A stretch of 64,000 nt of DNA, taken from the NCBI RefSeq assembly GCF_000425905.1, contig NZ_KE384474.1, positions 1,998-65,997 on the forward strand, in the 5' to 3' direction. This stretch comes from Lactobacillus psittaci DSM 15354 (GTDB taxonomy: Bacteria > Bacillota > Bacilli > Lactobacillales > Lactobacillaceae). The notes under the pieces are model-generated. The model did not search any database, was not told the DNA's origin, and was given only the letters and a program-made list of their open reading frames with translations. Position 1 is the stretch's first letter. The number at the start of each line of letters is the position of its first letter. A program made the translations under genes and the position numbers. Below are positions 37,979 to 49,656 of the stretch, one piece after another.

Positions 37979-39217
37979 ATGAATAAACTAGATCAATTTT
38001 TAAACTTAATGCAGTTGGATTTGACTAGAGAAAAACTGGTAGTAGCAGTAAGTGGAGGTCCAGATTCGATGGCATTAGTTGATATGTTGAAAGACCAATA
38101 TCAACTAGTGGTGGCCCATTTTGATCATCAATTGAGACCGCAAAGCTATTTAGAAACTAGTTTACTAACTGAATATTGCCAAAAGTACAATTTAGAATTG
38201 GTAACTGAAAAGTGGCAACATGGTCCGCTTCAAAGTGGTATTGAGGCTAAAGCGCGTACTGCAAGATATGAATTTTTAAAGCGAGTTTGTCAGCAAAAGC
38301 AAGCAAAATATTTATTAACTGCTCACCATAGTGATGACTATTTAGAAAATATTTTAATTAAACTTTTGCGCTCTGGTGATATTAATGAAATGGCATCTCT
38401 TAAGTTAAAAGGAAAAATGGGCAAGATAACAATCTTGAGGCCATTAATTTTTTATCAAAAAAGTGAATTACTAGCTTATGTTAAAGCTGGTGATTTACCA
38501 TATATTGACGATGAAACCAACTTTGAAGATGATACTTTAAGAAATCGGCTGCGACATTATGTGGTACCAAAACTAAAGCAGGAAAATCCAGATTTAAGTG
38601 ACCAAACGCGTCGATTTGCTATGCAAGCAGAAGTTAACAATGAATTTGCCGAAAAAATTTGTCAGCTCTTGCCACTTGAACCCTTTTTGGGACAATGGCG
38701 AATTCAAAAAAATAAGCTGGCTGATTTTTCTTCAGTAGCAATTCGACGCTATTTCGAGTTGCAAATCTATCGTCATTATCATCAGCGCTGTCATTTAAAT
38801 GATGAACTGACTGCGGGAGCTTTTAGTTTAATAGCATATCAGAATTATTATTATCTAATAAATCAAGCAGAAATTAATTTTACAGCGCAAAAAAAAGTTG
38901 TTTTAGAAAGACCTTTTTCTTTTAGTGGACGCAGGTATTTGTTAAGCTTAAATAGAGAAGCTGGTAATTTAATTGCCAAATTTTCAGCCCCTAAAGAGCT
39001 GACTTTTGGATCAATCAAAGCGGAAAAACTTCTTTTAAAAAATGGACAACATGCTAAGAATAAGAAGTTTTTTGCTCAAGCACAAATTCCGGCTTTGCTT
39101 AGGAGTCAGGCATTGACTTTTTTTGCACAAGGAGTACCTGTTTGGGTAGAAAATAGTTATTGCAATCAAATAAAAAGTAAAGATTTTCTTACTTACTACC
39201 TTTTTCTACTAAATTAG
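37979..39217 (+). CDS. tilS: tRNA(Ile)-lysidine synthase
   Basis: This 412-residue PP-loop ATPase has SGGPDSMAL near residue 25. It attaches lysine to C34 of the CAU-anticodon tRNA(Ile) so that it reads AUA. HHSDDYLENILIKLLRSG is the conserved N-terminal motif. The C-terminal domain looks complete. In most lactobacilli hpt follows; here ftsH comes next. Confidence 0.93.
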   Translation: MNKLDQFLNLMQLDLTREKLVVAVSGGPDSMALVDMLKDQYQLVVAHFDHQLRPQSYLETSLLTEYCQKYNLELVTEKWQHGPLQSGIEAKARTARYEFLKRVCQQKQAKYLLTAHHSDDYLENILIKLLRSGDINEMASLKLKGKMGKITILRPLIFYQKSELLAYVKAGDLPYIDDETNFEDDTLRNRLRHYVVPKLKQENPDLSDQTRRFAMQAEVNNEFAEKICQLLPLEPFLGQWRIQKNKLADFSSVAIRRYFELQIYRHYHQRCHLNDELTAGAFSLIAYQNYYYLINQAEINFTAQKKVVLERPFSFSGRRYLLSLNREAGNLIAKFSAPKELTFGSIKAEKLLLKNGQHAKNKKFFAQAQIPALLRSQALTFFAQGVPVWVENSYCNQIKSKDFLTYYLFLLN

Positions 39218-39303
39218 CTTTAAGTAAAGTAAAATATTAGGTAGATGGCTAGAATTATGTTAGAATTTCTTACGTAATTCTAAGAAACTTCGTGGAGGTT
39301 TTC

Positions 39304-41388
39304 ATGAAAAATAAACGGAATCGGCTTTTCACTAATGGCCTTTTCTATATCATTGTATTCCTACTACTTCTTTGGGGCATTAATTGGGCCCTTGGTGGTG
39401 GTAAAGCTGCTGGTTCAACCGAGAATATTAGTTATTCTCAATTTGTAAAGCAATTAAAAAATGGTAAAGTAAAAAGCTTTAGTGTACAGCCCGCAAATGG
39501 AGTATATAGCATTTCTGGTAGTTACAAAAAAGCTCAGAAATCATCAAGTAAGACTGCTTCTTATGACTTTTTAACAGGAAATAGTTCAAAGACGGTTTCC
39601 GGCTTCAATACCAACATGCTACAAAACAATAGTAGTGTTAAAACTGTTGAATCTTTGGCTACTAAATATGGTGCTAAGATTACGGCACAAGGTGAATCAC
39701 AATCTGGATCATGGATTGCTACTTTGATCACTGTTGTCCCAACAATTTTCTTCATCGTTATGTTCTGGATGATGATGAATCAGTCTGCTGGTGGCGGTGG
39801 CCGTGGTGGTGTGCTTAACTTTGGTAAGAGCAAGGTTAAGCCAGAAGATCCAACTAAGAATAAGGTTCGTTTTTCAGATGTAGCTGGTGAAGAAGAAGAA
39901 AAGCAAGAATTAGTTGAAGTTGTCGAATTCTTACGTGATCCATCACGTTACTTAAAACTCGGTGCTAGAATTCCATCTGGGGTCTTACTTGAAGGGCCTC
40001 CAGGTACAGGTAAAACTTTACTTGCACGTGCTGTGGCTGGTGAAGCTGGTGTACCATTTTATTCAATTTCAGGTTCTGACTTTGTCGAAATGTTCGTCGG
40101 TGTCGGTGCTTCACGTGTTCGTGACTTGTTCGAAAATGCCAAGAAGACTTCACCAAGTATCATTTTTATCGATGAAATTGATGCCATTGGTCGTCGTCGT
40201 GGTAATGGTGTTGGCGGTGGTAACGATGAACGTGAACAAACCTTGAACCAACTATTAGTTGAAATGGATGGTTTTGAAGGTGATGAAGGTGTTATCGTCA
40301 TGGCCGCAACTAACCGTTCAGATGTCTTAGACCCTGCTTTACTTCGTCCAGGTCGTTTTGACCGGAAAGTTTTAGTGGGTCGTCCAGATGTTAAGGGACG
40401 TGAAGCTATCTTACGTGTCCACGCTAAGAACAAGCCTTTAGCAGATGATGTTGACTTGAAAGAAGTTGCTCGTCAAACTCCAGGCTTTGTTGGTGCTGAC
40501 CTTGAAAACGTCTTGAACGAAGCTGCTTTAGTTGCAGCAAGAAGAAATAAGACTGAAATTACTGCTGCTGATATTGATGAAGCTGAAGATCGTGTAATTG
40601 CTGGGCCAGCTAAGAAGGATCGGATGATTTCTGATGAAGAAAGAAAACGGGTTGCCTTCCATGAAGCCGGTCACTCAATTTGCGGTTTGGTTTTAAGCGA
40701 TTCAAGAACAGTTAGAAAAGTTACAATTGTTCCACGTGGCCGTGCAGGCGGATATAACATCATGCTTCCTAAGGATGATCAATTCATTTTGACTAAGAAG
40801 CAATTGATGGAACAAATCGTCGGCTTGATGGGTGGTAGAGCTGGTGAAGAAGTCGTTATTGGTGACCGTTCAACTGGGGCATCAAATGACTTTGAACAGG
40901 CTACTGCAATTGCTCATAGCATGGTAGTTAACTATGGTATGACTGATGAACTTGGCATGGTTCAACTGGAAAAAGAAGGCCAAGTTGAATATGGCGTAAA
41001 GCCATATAGTGAAGCTACCGCTGCTAAGATTGACGAAGCAGTTAAGAAGATTTTGGATGAAGCTCATAAAAAGGCAATCGAAATTGTTAAAGATAATCGT
41101 GAAAAACATAAGTTGATTGCTGAAGCATTGCTTAAGTATGAAACTTTGAACGAAAAGCAAATTATGGCTTTATACAAGACTGGTAAGATGCCAGAAACTG
41201 ACCAAGATCAATTCCCTAGTGAATCAAAGGCTTCAACTTATGAAGAAGCTAAGGCTGCTATGGAAAAGAAAGAACATGAAAAAGCTCAACCTGAAGCAAA
41301 AGCTACTGAAGTTGAAACTAAGTCTGAAGAATCAGACAAAGAATCAACTAAGGTAGATAAGGCTGATAATTCAGAAGAGCAAGATTAA
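39304..41388 (+). CDS. ftsH: ATP-dependent zinc metalloprotease FtsH
   Basis: This 694-residue membrane protease has two N-terminal helices (about 9-27 and 135-155) around an external domain, then an AAA ATPase (Walker [19 protein letters not shown], second region of homology [18 protein letters not shown]) and the zinc site FHEAGH. It degrades misfolded membrane proteins. The acidic Glu/Lys-rich tail is common in lactobacilli. ATG 39304 is chosen behind GGAGG with a 6-nt spacing. Confidence 0.95.
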   Translation: MKNKRNRLFTNGLFYIIVFLLLLWGINWALGGGKAAGSTENISYSQFVKQLKNGKVKSFSVQPANGVYSISGSYKKAQKSSSKTASYDFLTGNSSKTVSGFNTNMLQNNSSVKTVESLATKYGAKITAQGESQSGSWIATLITVVPTIFFIVMFWMMMNQSAGGGGRGGVLNFGKSKVKPEDPTKNKVRFSDVAGEEEEKQELVEVVEFLRDPSRYLKLGARIPSGVLLEGPPGTGKTLLARAVAGEAGVPFYSISGSDFVEMFVGVGASRVRDLFENAKKTSPSIIFIDEIDAIGRRRGNGVGGGNDEREQTLNQLLVEMDGFEGDEGVIVMAATNRSDVLDPALLRPGRFDRKVLVGRPDVKGREAILRVHAKNKPLADDVDLKEVARQTPGFVGADLENVLNEAALVAARRNKTEITAADIDEAEDRVIAGPAKKDRMISDEERKRVAFHEAGHSICGLVLSDSRTVRKVTIVPRGRAGGYNIMLPKDDQFILTKKQLMEQIVGLMGGRAGEEVVIGDRSTGASNDFEQATAIAHSMVVNYGMTDELGMVQLEKEGQVEYGVKPYSEATAAKIDEAVKKILDEAHKKAIEIVKDNREKHKLIAEALLKYETLNEKQIMALYKTGKMPETDQDQFPSESKASTYEEAKAAMEKKEHEKAQPEAKATEVETKSEESDKESTKVDKADNSEEQD

Positions 41389-41416
41389 AAAATAGAGCCG
41401 CAAAGGCTCTATTTTT
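41389..41416 (+). terminator. Terminator after ftsH
   Basis: AAATAGAGCC/GGCTCTATTT with a 5-nt loop and T-run. It lies only 14 bases before hslO, so it may attenuate rather than fully stop transcription. Confidence 0.8.
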
Positions 41417-41430
41417 GTGAGGAAAAGGTT

Positions 41431-42309
41431 ATGGATTATTTAGTAAAAGCAATTGATAAAACAAAGAACTTAAGACTTTTGACAATTAGTGCCAAAGATA
41501 TGATCTTTGAAATGCAAAAGCGCCAAGATACTTGGTCAGCTTCTAGTGCAGCCTTAGGTCGAACTATGCTGGGAGCAACACTGCTTGCAGCTGCTAGTTT
41601 GGTAGAAGATGAAGAACTAACAGTTCGTTTGCTCGGCAATGGCCCAGTTGGCGCCTGCGTTGTGACTGCTAAAAGTGATTTTACTAGTAAAGGTTTTGTA
41701 CAAAATCCGCATATCGCTTTACCAGCTAGAAGCGATGGTCATATTGATGTTAAAAAGGCTGTTGGTCAAGGCTGGCTTCAAGTAACTAAGAAGCAAGGCG
41801 TTGGTGAGCCGTATACAGGTGAAGTACCAATTGTTTCTGGTGAAATTGCAGAAGACTTTACTTATTACCTAGCAAAAAGTGAACAAATCCCAGCCGCAGT
41901 TGGCCTTTCTGTTTTTGTAAATGCCAATAATGAGATTGGAGCAGCTGGAGGTTTTATGCTTCAAGCTCTTCCAGGTGCAAGTGATGCTTTGATTAGCGAA
42001 GTGGAAAAGCGAATTAAGGCTTTACCTCATATTTCAGAGCTTTTGTTAGATAAGACTAGTCCTGAAAAGTTAGCAGAAATGATTTTAGGACCAGACTTGA
42101 AGATTTTAGAAAAAGATCCAGTAGCCTTTAAGTGTGATTGCTCAAAAGAAAAATATGGCAAAATGTTAGCAACTTTAAAGACTAGTGATTTGAAGCAAAT
42201 GTTAACTGAAGATCATGGAGCAGAATTGACTTGCCAATTTTGTAAGGAAAAGTACCACTTTTCAGCTGATGAATTAAGTGAAATTATTGCAAATAAAGAA
42301 GAAAACTAG
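41431..42309 (+). CDS. hslO: Redox-regulated chaperone Hsp33
   Basis: This 292-residue chaperone is switched on by oxidation. The C-terminal zinc site has two Cys pairs, KCDCSKEKYG and TCQFCKEKYH, which form disulfides under stress. The N-terminal domain is full length. GAGGAAAAGG precedes ATG 41431. A terminator-like hairpin follows. Confidence 0.94.
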   Translation: MDYLVKAIDKTKNLRLLTISAKDMIFEMQKRQDTWSASSAALGRTMLGATLLAAASLVEDEELTVRLLGNGPVGACVVTAKSDFTSKGFVQNPHIALPARSDGHIDVKKAVGQGWLQVTKKQGVGEPYTGEVPIVSGEIAEDFTYYLAKSEQIPAAVGLSVFVNANNEIGAAGGFMLQALPGASDALISEVEKRIKALPHISELLLDKTSPEKLAEMILGPDLKILEKDPVAFKCDCSKEKYGKMLATLKTSDLKQMLTEDHGAELTCQFCKEKYHFSADELSEIIANKEEN

Positions 42310-42315
42310 CTTTTT

Positions 42316-42348
42316 AAGGCGTCTAAGTTTGAACTTGGCGCCTTTTCT
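42316..42348 (+). terminator. Terminator after hslO
   Basis: An imperfect stem, AAGGCG...CGCCTT with an inner AAGTT/AACTT part, is followed by TTTTCT. Confidence 0.65.
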
Positions 42349-42389
42349 GGTATGATATTAGGGTATTTAAAAAGGGAGAAGTTGTAACA

Positions 42390-43415
42390 GTGACAAATAG
42401 CTGGAAGATTCGAGACATTACGATTCCCAACCGCGTTGTCGTTGCACCGATGGCAGGTGTGTCTAACGCTGCATTTCGGGTTGTTTGTAAAGAATTTGGA
42501 GCTGGCCTTGTTGTTTGTGAAATGATTTCTGACCATGGGATTATTTATCGCAATAAGAAGACTCTTGATATGCTTCAAGTTGCTCCAAATGAACACCCTA
42601 TGAGTATTCAAATTTTTGGTGGGACTGAAGAAACTTTACTTGAAGCTGCTCAATTCATCGATCAAAATACAGCAGCTGACATTATTGATATTAATATGGG
42701 ATGTCCAGTTCCTAAAGTAACTAAGACTGATGCTGGTTCTAAGTGGTTACTTGATGCTAATAAGATTTATCAAATGGTTCATAAAGTAGTCCAAAATGTT
42801 GAAAAGCCAGTTAGTGTTAAGATGCGTTTGGGCTGGGACCGTAAGCATATTTTTGCAGTAGAAAATGCCTTAGCTGCTCAAGAAGCAGGAGCTAGCATGT
42901 TAGCTATGCATGGCCGGACTAGAAAACAAATGTATCAAGGTGAAGCAGATTGGGAGACCTTACATGAAGTAGCTAATGCCTTAACAATTCCATTTGTTGG
43001 TAATGGGGACATTACTAGTCCTGAATTAGCGAAAAAGATGATTGATGAAGTTGGAGCAACAGCAGTCATGATTGGCCGTGCTGCTTTAGGTAATCCATGG
43101 GAAATTAAAGACATGGTGCATTACCTGGAAACAGGAGAAAAGTTGCGTCCACAAACAGTTCGTGAAAAAATAGAAACTGCTAAGCATCAACTCGATGGTC
43201 TGGTAGAATTAAAAGGAGAGAAGGTTGCTGTCCCAGAATTTCGTCAGCAAGCTGCGTATTATTTGAAGGGAATTCCCCGTTCAGCCAGAACTCGTGCTAA
43301 AATAAATGAAGTATGGACTCGTCAAGAAGTGTATGATTTACTTGATGGGTTTGTGGAAGACTATGAAAAGCGTGAAGCAGCCAAGTTAGCTAGACAGCAA
43401 GCAAAGGAATCATAA
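42390..43415 (+). CDS. dusB: tRNA-dihydrouridine synthase
   Basis: This 341-residue FMN enzyme reduces uridines in the tRNA D-loop. The catalytic Cys is in NMGCPVPKV; VAPMAGVSN at the N-terminus and GNGDI plus MIGRAALGNPW bind FMN. The start is GTG 42390 with GGGAGAAG 8 nt upstream. It lies 26 bases before lysS, a common pair in Bacilli. Confidence 0.92.
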   Translation: MTNSWKIRDITIPNRVVVAPMAGVSNAAFRVVCKEFGAGLVVCEMISDHGIIYRNKKTLDMLQVAPNEHPMSIQIFGGTEETLLEAAQFIDQNTAADIIDINMGCPVPKVTKTDAGSKWLLDANKIYQMVHKVVQNVEKPVSVKMRLGWDRKHIFAVENALAAQEAGASMLAMHGRTRKQMYQGEADWETLHEVANALTIPFVGNGDITSPELAKKMIDEVGATAVMIGRAALGNPWEIKDMVHYLETGEKLRPQTVREKIETAKHQLDGLVELKGEKVAVPEFRQQAAYYLKGIPRSARTRAKINEVWTRQEVYDLLDGFVEDYEKREAAKLARQQAKES

Positions 43416-43426
43416 GTAACGAATAA

Positions 43427-44965
<1,539 letters not shown>

Positions 44966-44973
44966 AGATAATG

Positions 44974-45004
44974 AAAATGACTAGCATTGAGCTAGTCATT
45001 TTTT
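44974..45004 (+). terminator. Terminator of the dusB-lysS operon
   Basis: AAAATGACTAGC/GCTAGTCATTTT with a 5-nt loop and T-run. Confidence 0.9.
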
Positions 45005-45027
45005 GTTAGGTGAGAATTTTCATCTTT

Positions 45028-45415
45028 TTAATTTGTAAGTTTTGTATTCCACAAACTAAGCTGCTGCTTAGTAATTTTCTTATTCTTAAAGCCGTTGATA
45101 AAAATAGTAGCTAAGCAAGAAAATTCATCATAATCTAAATTTCTATCTATATTCTTTAAGAGCTCGTCAGTTGCCTGAAATAAATCTTCAACTAACTGGG
45201 AAGAAAAGTTCTTTTGTTTAATTGCTTCACTTAAGGCATCACAACAATGCGGAAGTGCATCTATCCAGCCATATTCTGGAGTCGATGCAGTAAAGTCATG
45301 TTCTGTTTTTAAATATTTGATTAACAATATGGTTCATTAAAAAGTTTAGTTCATCTGTTTTATATGAAACTTGAGAAAAATTGAGCTTTTGCTTGAGGGC
45401 AGCTAGTGTGTTCAT
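45028..45415 (-). pseudogene. Remnant of a DUF2785 gene (deletion and frameshift)
   Basis: The C-terminal part (45327-45028, 99 codons) reads YLKTEHDFTASTPEYGWIDALPHCCDAL, a close match to the end of DUF2785 proteins. A short N-terminal part begins at ATG 45415 (MNTLAALKQKLNF...ELNFLMNHI) and runs in another frame, ending at a TGA soon after the junction. The middle of about 100 residues expected for the family is missing. So an internal deletion has joined the two ends out of frame. Confidence 0.65.
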
Positions 45416-45480
45416 AGATAAATAGCTCCTATTTTTTATATATTACATTATCATAAATAACAAATTTTATAAAAAAGTGC

Positions 45481-45508
45481 TTGCAAAAAATTTCCGCTAT
45501 GGTATATT
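45481..45508 (+). promoter_or_regulatory. Promoter of the first tRNA gene
   Basis: TTGCAA (45481-45486), 16 bp, TATATT (45503-45508). The second Gly gene has the same -35 and spacing. Confidence 0.6.
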
Positions 45509-45529
45509 AATAGATGTGCTAAATGACAT

Positions 45530-45604
45530 GCGGAAGTAGTTCAGTGGTAGAACATCACCTTGCCATGGTGGGGGTCGCGGGTTCGAATCCCGTCTTCCGC
45601 TCCA
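45530..45604 (+). tRNA. tRNA-Gly (GCC)
   Basis: The acceptor arms GCGGAAG/CTTCCGC, the anticodon loop TTGCCAT and the T-arm GCGGGTTCGAATCCCGT give a complete cloverleaf. CCA is encoded (45602-45604). Confidence 0.95.
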
Positions 45605-45612
45605 CGAGATGA

Positions 45613-45638
45613 GGATTCACATTAGTGAATCCTTTTTT
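45613..45638 (+). terminator. Terminator after the first tRNA-Gly gene
   Basis: GGATTCAC/GTGAATCC with an ATTA loop and a T-run. Confidence 0.85.
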
Positions 45639-45646
45639 GTTAGCTT

Positions 45647-45720
<74 letters not shown>

Positions 45721-45739
45721 TAATTATTCAAAAAAGTCT

Positions 45740-45767
45740 TTGCAAATTTAGTAAGGTTTGCTATAAT
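45740..45767 (+). promoter_or_regulatory. Promoter of the second tRNA-Gly gene
   Basis: TTGCAA (45740-45745), 16 bp, TATAAT (45762-45767). Confidence 0.65.
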
Positions 45768-45779
45768 AAACTCTGTTAT

Positions 45780-45851
45780 GCGGAAGTAGTTCAGTGGTAG
45801 AACATCACCTTGCCATGGTGGGGGTCGCGGGTTCGAATCCCGTCTTCCGCT
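45780..45851 (+). tRNA. tRNA-Gly (GCC), second copy
   Basis: The tRNA body is identical to 45530-45601. The 3' flank reads TCTA instead of TCCA, so the CCA end is not encoded. Confidence 0.94.
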
Positions 45852-45862
45852 CTACTAGATAA

Positions 45863-45887
45863 GGATTCACAATCGTGAATCCTTTTT
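45863..45887 (+). terminator. Terminator after the second tRNA-Gly gene
   Basis: GGATTCAC/GTGAATCC with a different loop (AATC) and a T-run. The stem is the same as in the first copy. Confidence 0.85.
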
Positions 45888-45963
45888 GTTTTACTCAAAA
45901 AGTATATTAATTATTTTTTCAGACCGCCTTTGATATAATTATTAAAACAAAGGGGGTCTTTTT

Positions 45964-46854
45964 TTGAAAGAAAAACTTAATTTTGGTAATCTCGCTCTAA
46001 AAACTTTAATGTCAATTGTCGGGGTAACAGTTTTATCAATTGGAGCCACTTTCTTACGTGGTGGTAATGTTGGGCTTGATCCATTTACTGCAATTAACAC
46101 TGGAATTTCCAATAAGCTAGGTTTAGGATTAGGGATTTTCCAGTTATCAGTTAATTTTGTAATTTTCTTACTGATTTTATGGCTTGACCGCAAAAAAATT
46201 GGAATTGGAACTTTTGTTAATATGATTATGGTAGGATTTGAAATTCAATTCTTTACTCAAATCTATAATCAACTTTTCCCTGAGAAGATTACTTTCTTGG
46301 TAATTGTGGCTGACACAGTTATTGGATTACTTCTGTTTACTTTAGGTTCATCTCTTTATATGGGGCCTAAATTAGGAGTTGCACCATATGATGCAATTGC
46401 GCCAATCTTTTCTGAAAGATTCAAATCTTCATATAAGATAACTAGAATTATCCAAGACGTATTATTTATGGCTGGTGCTTTAGCATTTGGTGGCCCAGTT
46501 GGCTTTGCGACGATTATTGTAGCCTTCTTTACTGGACCATTGATTACTTGGTGGAATGAACATATAAGTGATCCACTAGTAGCTTTTATTGATCACTTGA
46601 CTCGTCCAGATACTAGAAATAAGGTTACCGTTCTTTTATCTGCAATGGGACGCAGAACCTATGAATCGGTCGCTAAGACTTATGAAGCAACTGAAATCAT
46701 GCAGGCAAAGTTAGGACGCTATTCTAATTCTGACTTAAAGACTCAGCAAAAGATTGCCCGTCGTAATTTAGCCAACTCTAAGCAAACTTATGAAAACTAT
46801 CTTGCTCAATATAAGATGATTGAAGAAGAATTAAATAAGAGAAAGAATCAATAG
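45964..46854 (+). CDS. YitT/YczE-family integral membrane protein
   Basis: This 296-residue protein has about five hydrophobic helices in the first 205 residues, with the family motifs FLRGGNVGLDPFTA and LGSSLYMGPKLGVAPYDAI. The C-terminal 90 residues are charged and helical, probably cytosolic. The start is taken as TTG 45964, 8 nt behind AAGGGGG. The role is unknown; relatives are annotated as putative transporters. Confidence 0.8.
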   Translation: MKEKLNFGNLALKTLMSIVGVTVLSIGATFLRGGNVGLDPFTAINTGISNKLGLGLGIFQLSVNFVIFLLILWLDRKKIGIGTFVNMIMVGFEIQFFTQIYNQLFPEKITFLVIVADTVIGLLLFTLGSSLYMGPKLGVAPYDAIAPIFSERFKSSYKITRIIQDVLFMAGALAFGGPVGFATIIVAFFTGPLITWWNEHISDPLVAFIDHLTRPDTRNKVTVLLSAMGRRTYESVAKTYEATEIMQAKLGRYSNSDLKTQQKIARRNLANSKQTYENYLAQYKMIEEELNKRKNQ

Positions 46855-46893
46855 TTAATTAGGGTAGAATATTTAACCTAATGAGTAATTTGT

Positions 46894-46923
46894 TTTACAT
46901 TAGAAATAGGAAAAAGGTACAAT
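46894..46923 (+). promoter_or_regulatory. Promoter of clpC
   Basis: TTTACA (46894-46899), 18 bp, TACAAT (46918-46923). An ATTAGG/CCTAAT inverted repeat lies upstream. No CtsR-type GGTCAAA heptad pair is visible. Confidence 0.6.
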
Positions 46924-46956
46924 AGTCTAGTTAATTCTTTGAGAGGCGGCGATGAT

Positions 46957-49419
46957 ATGGAAAATTCTTATAGTCAAAGTGCTAATGAAGTTTTGAAGAT
47001 TGCAAAAGAACAGGCACAACAATTTCAGCATCGAATGATTGGAACTGAACATGTCTTGTTGGCTATGGTAATTGAATCAAAAGGAAATGCTGGTAAGCTC
47101 TTGCGCCGAATGGGTGTCACTAGTTTAGCGATTCGCGAAGAAATTCAGCATTATACTGGCAGTGGCTCAGCTTCTAAAACTACTTATATGGAAATGTCGC
47201 CACGCTTAACTCTAGCTTTGAATTTTGCCCAACGAGAAGCTAGAAAAGATGGCTTTTCTGAGATTAAAACGTTGCATATTTTACTTGGCTTAGTGGCGAC
47301 TCCACAAATATTGTCGGGGATGATTTTAAAGAACTTGAATATCGATTTAGATAGTTTGAGAAAAGAAATATCTTTGACTTTAAAAGATAGTGGAGCAATC
47401 GAAAAGCCAGCTAATAATAGTTTTATGGATCAAATGATGCCAAATGATAATTCAAATAACAATAAATCATTAGCAGCAGTTACAGTTGATTTAAACCAAC
47501 GAGCTAGAGACGGAATGATTGATCCAGTATTTGGTCGTGACACTGAAATTAAGCGAGTAATGCAAATTTTGGCTAGACGAACTAAGAACAACACTGTTTT
47601 GGTTGGGGAACCTGGTGTTGGTAAGACCGCGATTGCTGAAGGAATTGCTTATAAGATTGTTCATCGAGATGTACCTGATATTTTACTTGATAAGCGGATT
47701 CTTTCGTTAGATATGGCTAGCTTGGTTGCTGGGACTAAGTATCGTGGTGAATTCGAAGGCAGAGTTAAGAAGCTATTACAAGAAGTTAAAGAAGCCGGTA
47801 ATATTATCTTATTCTTAGATGAATTACACACTATTATTGGCGCTGGTAGTGCTGAAGGTGCGGTAGATGCATCTAACTTATTGAAACCTTCACTTGCACG
47901 TGGCGATATTCAATTGATTGGTGCGACAACTTTTGATGAATATCAAAAATATATTGAAAAAGATCAGGCTTTAGCTCGTCGTTTTCAACCGGTTAAGGTT
48001 AGTGAACCATCAAAGAAACAAACCTATGAAATTGTTGAAGGCCTTAAAGCTAAATATGAAAGTTACCACCATGTTAAATATACTGATGAAGCAATTACTG
48101 CTGCAATTGAACTTGCTGCACGCTATTTAACTAATCGCTTTTTCCCAGATAAGGCGCTTGATTTAATTGATGAAGCAGGTGCTAGTGTCAAAATTAAGAA
48201 TACTGTTGGTAGCGATCCTCGCTTAAAGGAACTAGAAGCGCAATTAACTAAAATTAAGCAAGATAAAAAGACCGCAATTGAACAGCAAAACTTCTCTAAA
48301 GCTGCTAGTTTACGTGATGATGAAGAAAAGCTTCACCAAAAAGAAGCTAAATTAGTTGAAAAATTACGTGCGAAAGCTATTAAAAATGCAGTTGTGACTG
48401 AAAGCGACATTGCACAAATTGTTTCTGATTGGACTGGTGTACCAGTAACTGAAATGAAGCGTGATGACACTAAGAAATTAGTAAATCTAGAAAAGAGTTT
48501 ACATAAGCGCGTAATTGGACAAGATAAGGCAGTGAGTGCAGTTGCTAAGGCTATCAAGCGTAGTCGCAGTGGAATTAAAGATGAAAAGCGACCTATTGGT
48601 TCTTTCTTATTCTTAGGGCCAACAGGTGTTGGTAAAACTGAATTAGCAAAGGCAGTGGCTAGTTCAATTTTTGGTGCTGAAAGTGACTTAATTAGAATTG
48701 ATATGTCAGAATATGCTGATGTTGTTTCTGCAAGTAAGTTAATTGGTGCGGCTCCGGGTTATGTAGGCTATGAAGAAGGCGGCTTTTTAACTGAAAAAGT
48801 GCGCCGGCATCCATATTCAGTCGTCTTACTTGATGAAGTAGAAAAAGCCAATCCTGAAGTCTTTAATTTGCTTTTACAAGTACTAGATGATGGATTTTTG
48901 ACTGATGCTAAGGGTCGAAAAGTTGACTTTAGAAATACGATTATTATTATGACTTCTAACTTAGGGTCTAGGTCATTAGTCAGTGATAAGACGGTCGGCT
49001 TTATGGCTAGCGATGTTGATTTACAAAAGCAAACGGCAGCTAAAGTAGCTACGGCTACTAAAGAATTCTTTAGACCAGAATTTTTGAATCGAATTGATGA
49101 ACAAATTATCTTTAATCCATTAACTAAAGCTGATTTACGTAAGATTGTAATTTTACTTACTAAACGTGTAACTGAACGCTTAGCTAAGAAAGATATTACT
49201 TTGAAGTTTTCAAAGTCTGCCTTAGATTTGATTGCCCAAAAGGGATATGATCCAGAAATGGGAGCACGGCCACTACGTCGCCAAATTCAATCAATGGTTG
49301 AAGATAAGCTATCAGATATGTTGATTACAGGTGAGCTTGCTTCTGGACAAATTCTTAAAATTGGAGCTAGTAAGGGCCATTTGAAATTTAGTGTTTCAAA
49401 TCAAACAAAAGCCAAATAA
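46957..49419 (+). CDS. clpC: ATP-dependent Clp protease ATP-binding subunit ClpC
   Basis: This 820-residue Hsp100 unfoldase has a double Clp-N domain (about 1-145), a first AAA module with GEPGVGKT, a UVR-like middle segment ([14 protein letters not shown]) and a second AAA module with [14 protein letters not shown]. It feeds proteins to ClpP. ATG 46957 is preferred, behind GAGAGGCGG; the longer frame has no ribosome site. It stands alone here without ctsR-mcsA-mcsB. Confidence 0.94.
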   Translation: MENSYSQSANEVLKIAKEQAQQFQHRMIGTEHVLLAMVIESKGNAGKLLRRMGVTSLAIREEIQHYTGSGSASKTTYMEMSPRLTLALNFAQREARKDGFSEIKTLHILLGLVATPQILSGMILKNLNIDLDSLRKEISLTLKDSGAIEKPANNSFMDQMMPNDNSNNNKSLAAVTVDLNQRARDGMIDPVFGRDTEIKRVMQILARRTKNNTVLVGEPGVGKTAIAEGIAYKIVHRDVPDILLDKRILSLDMASLVAGTKYRGEFEGRVKKLLQEVKEAGNIILFLDELHTIIGAGSAEGAVDASNLLKPSLARGDIQLIGATTFDEYQKYIEKDQALARRFQPVKVSEPSKKQTYEIVEGLKAKYESYHHVKYTDEAITAAIELAARYLTNRFFPDKALDLIDEAGASVKIKNTVGSDPRLKELEAQLTKIKQDKKTAIEQQNFSKAASLRDDEEKLHQKEAKLVEKLRAKAIKNAVVTESDIAQIVSDWTGVPVTEMKRDDTKKLVNLEKSLHKRVIGQDKAVSAVAKAIKRSRSGIKDEKRPIGSFLFLGPTGVGKTELAKAVASSIFGAESDLIRIDMSEYADVVSASKLIGAAPGYVGYEEGGFLTEKVRRHPYSVVLLDEVEKANPEVFNLLLQVLDDGFLTDAKGRKVDFRNTIIIMTSNLGSRSLVSDKTVGFMASDVDLQKQTAAKVATATKEFFRPEFLNRIDEQIIFNPLTKADLRKIVILLTKRVTERLAKKDITLKFSKSALDLIAQKGYDPEMGARPLRRQIQSMVEDKLSDMLITGELASGQILKIGASKGHLKFSVSNQTKAK

Positions 49420-49444
49420 ATCCCGAGTTTATAGGGTTTTGTAG

Positions 49445-49474
49445 TTGACAAAAAAGCCTGATTTTTGCTATAAT
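49445..49474 (+). promoter_or_regulatory. Promoter of the rpoBC operon
   Basis: Perfect TTGACA (49445-49450), 18 bp, perfect TATAAT (49469-49474). The leader to rpoB is about 175 nt and contains AGTAGCTTGC...AGTAAGCTGA-type short repeats around 49506-49540. Confidence 0.85.
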
Positions 49475-49656
49475 TAGCCTTGATTTTCCAAAAAGGCTGA
49501 TATTCAGTAGCTTGCTGATCTATTGTCCAGTAAGCTGATAAGAACAAAAACGACAAAAAGTGTTGTTTTTGTTTTTTTATGCTCAAAAATACCAGTTTTT
49601 TAATTTGTAACACAAATGTAATATTTGTTTTCTTTACGACAGAAAGGATGTTTTCC

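Noticed and set aside
40059-40433. A minus-strand ORF of 124 codons inside ftsH
   Set aside because: It lies wholly within the conserved AAA domain of ftsH and has no family resemblance.
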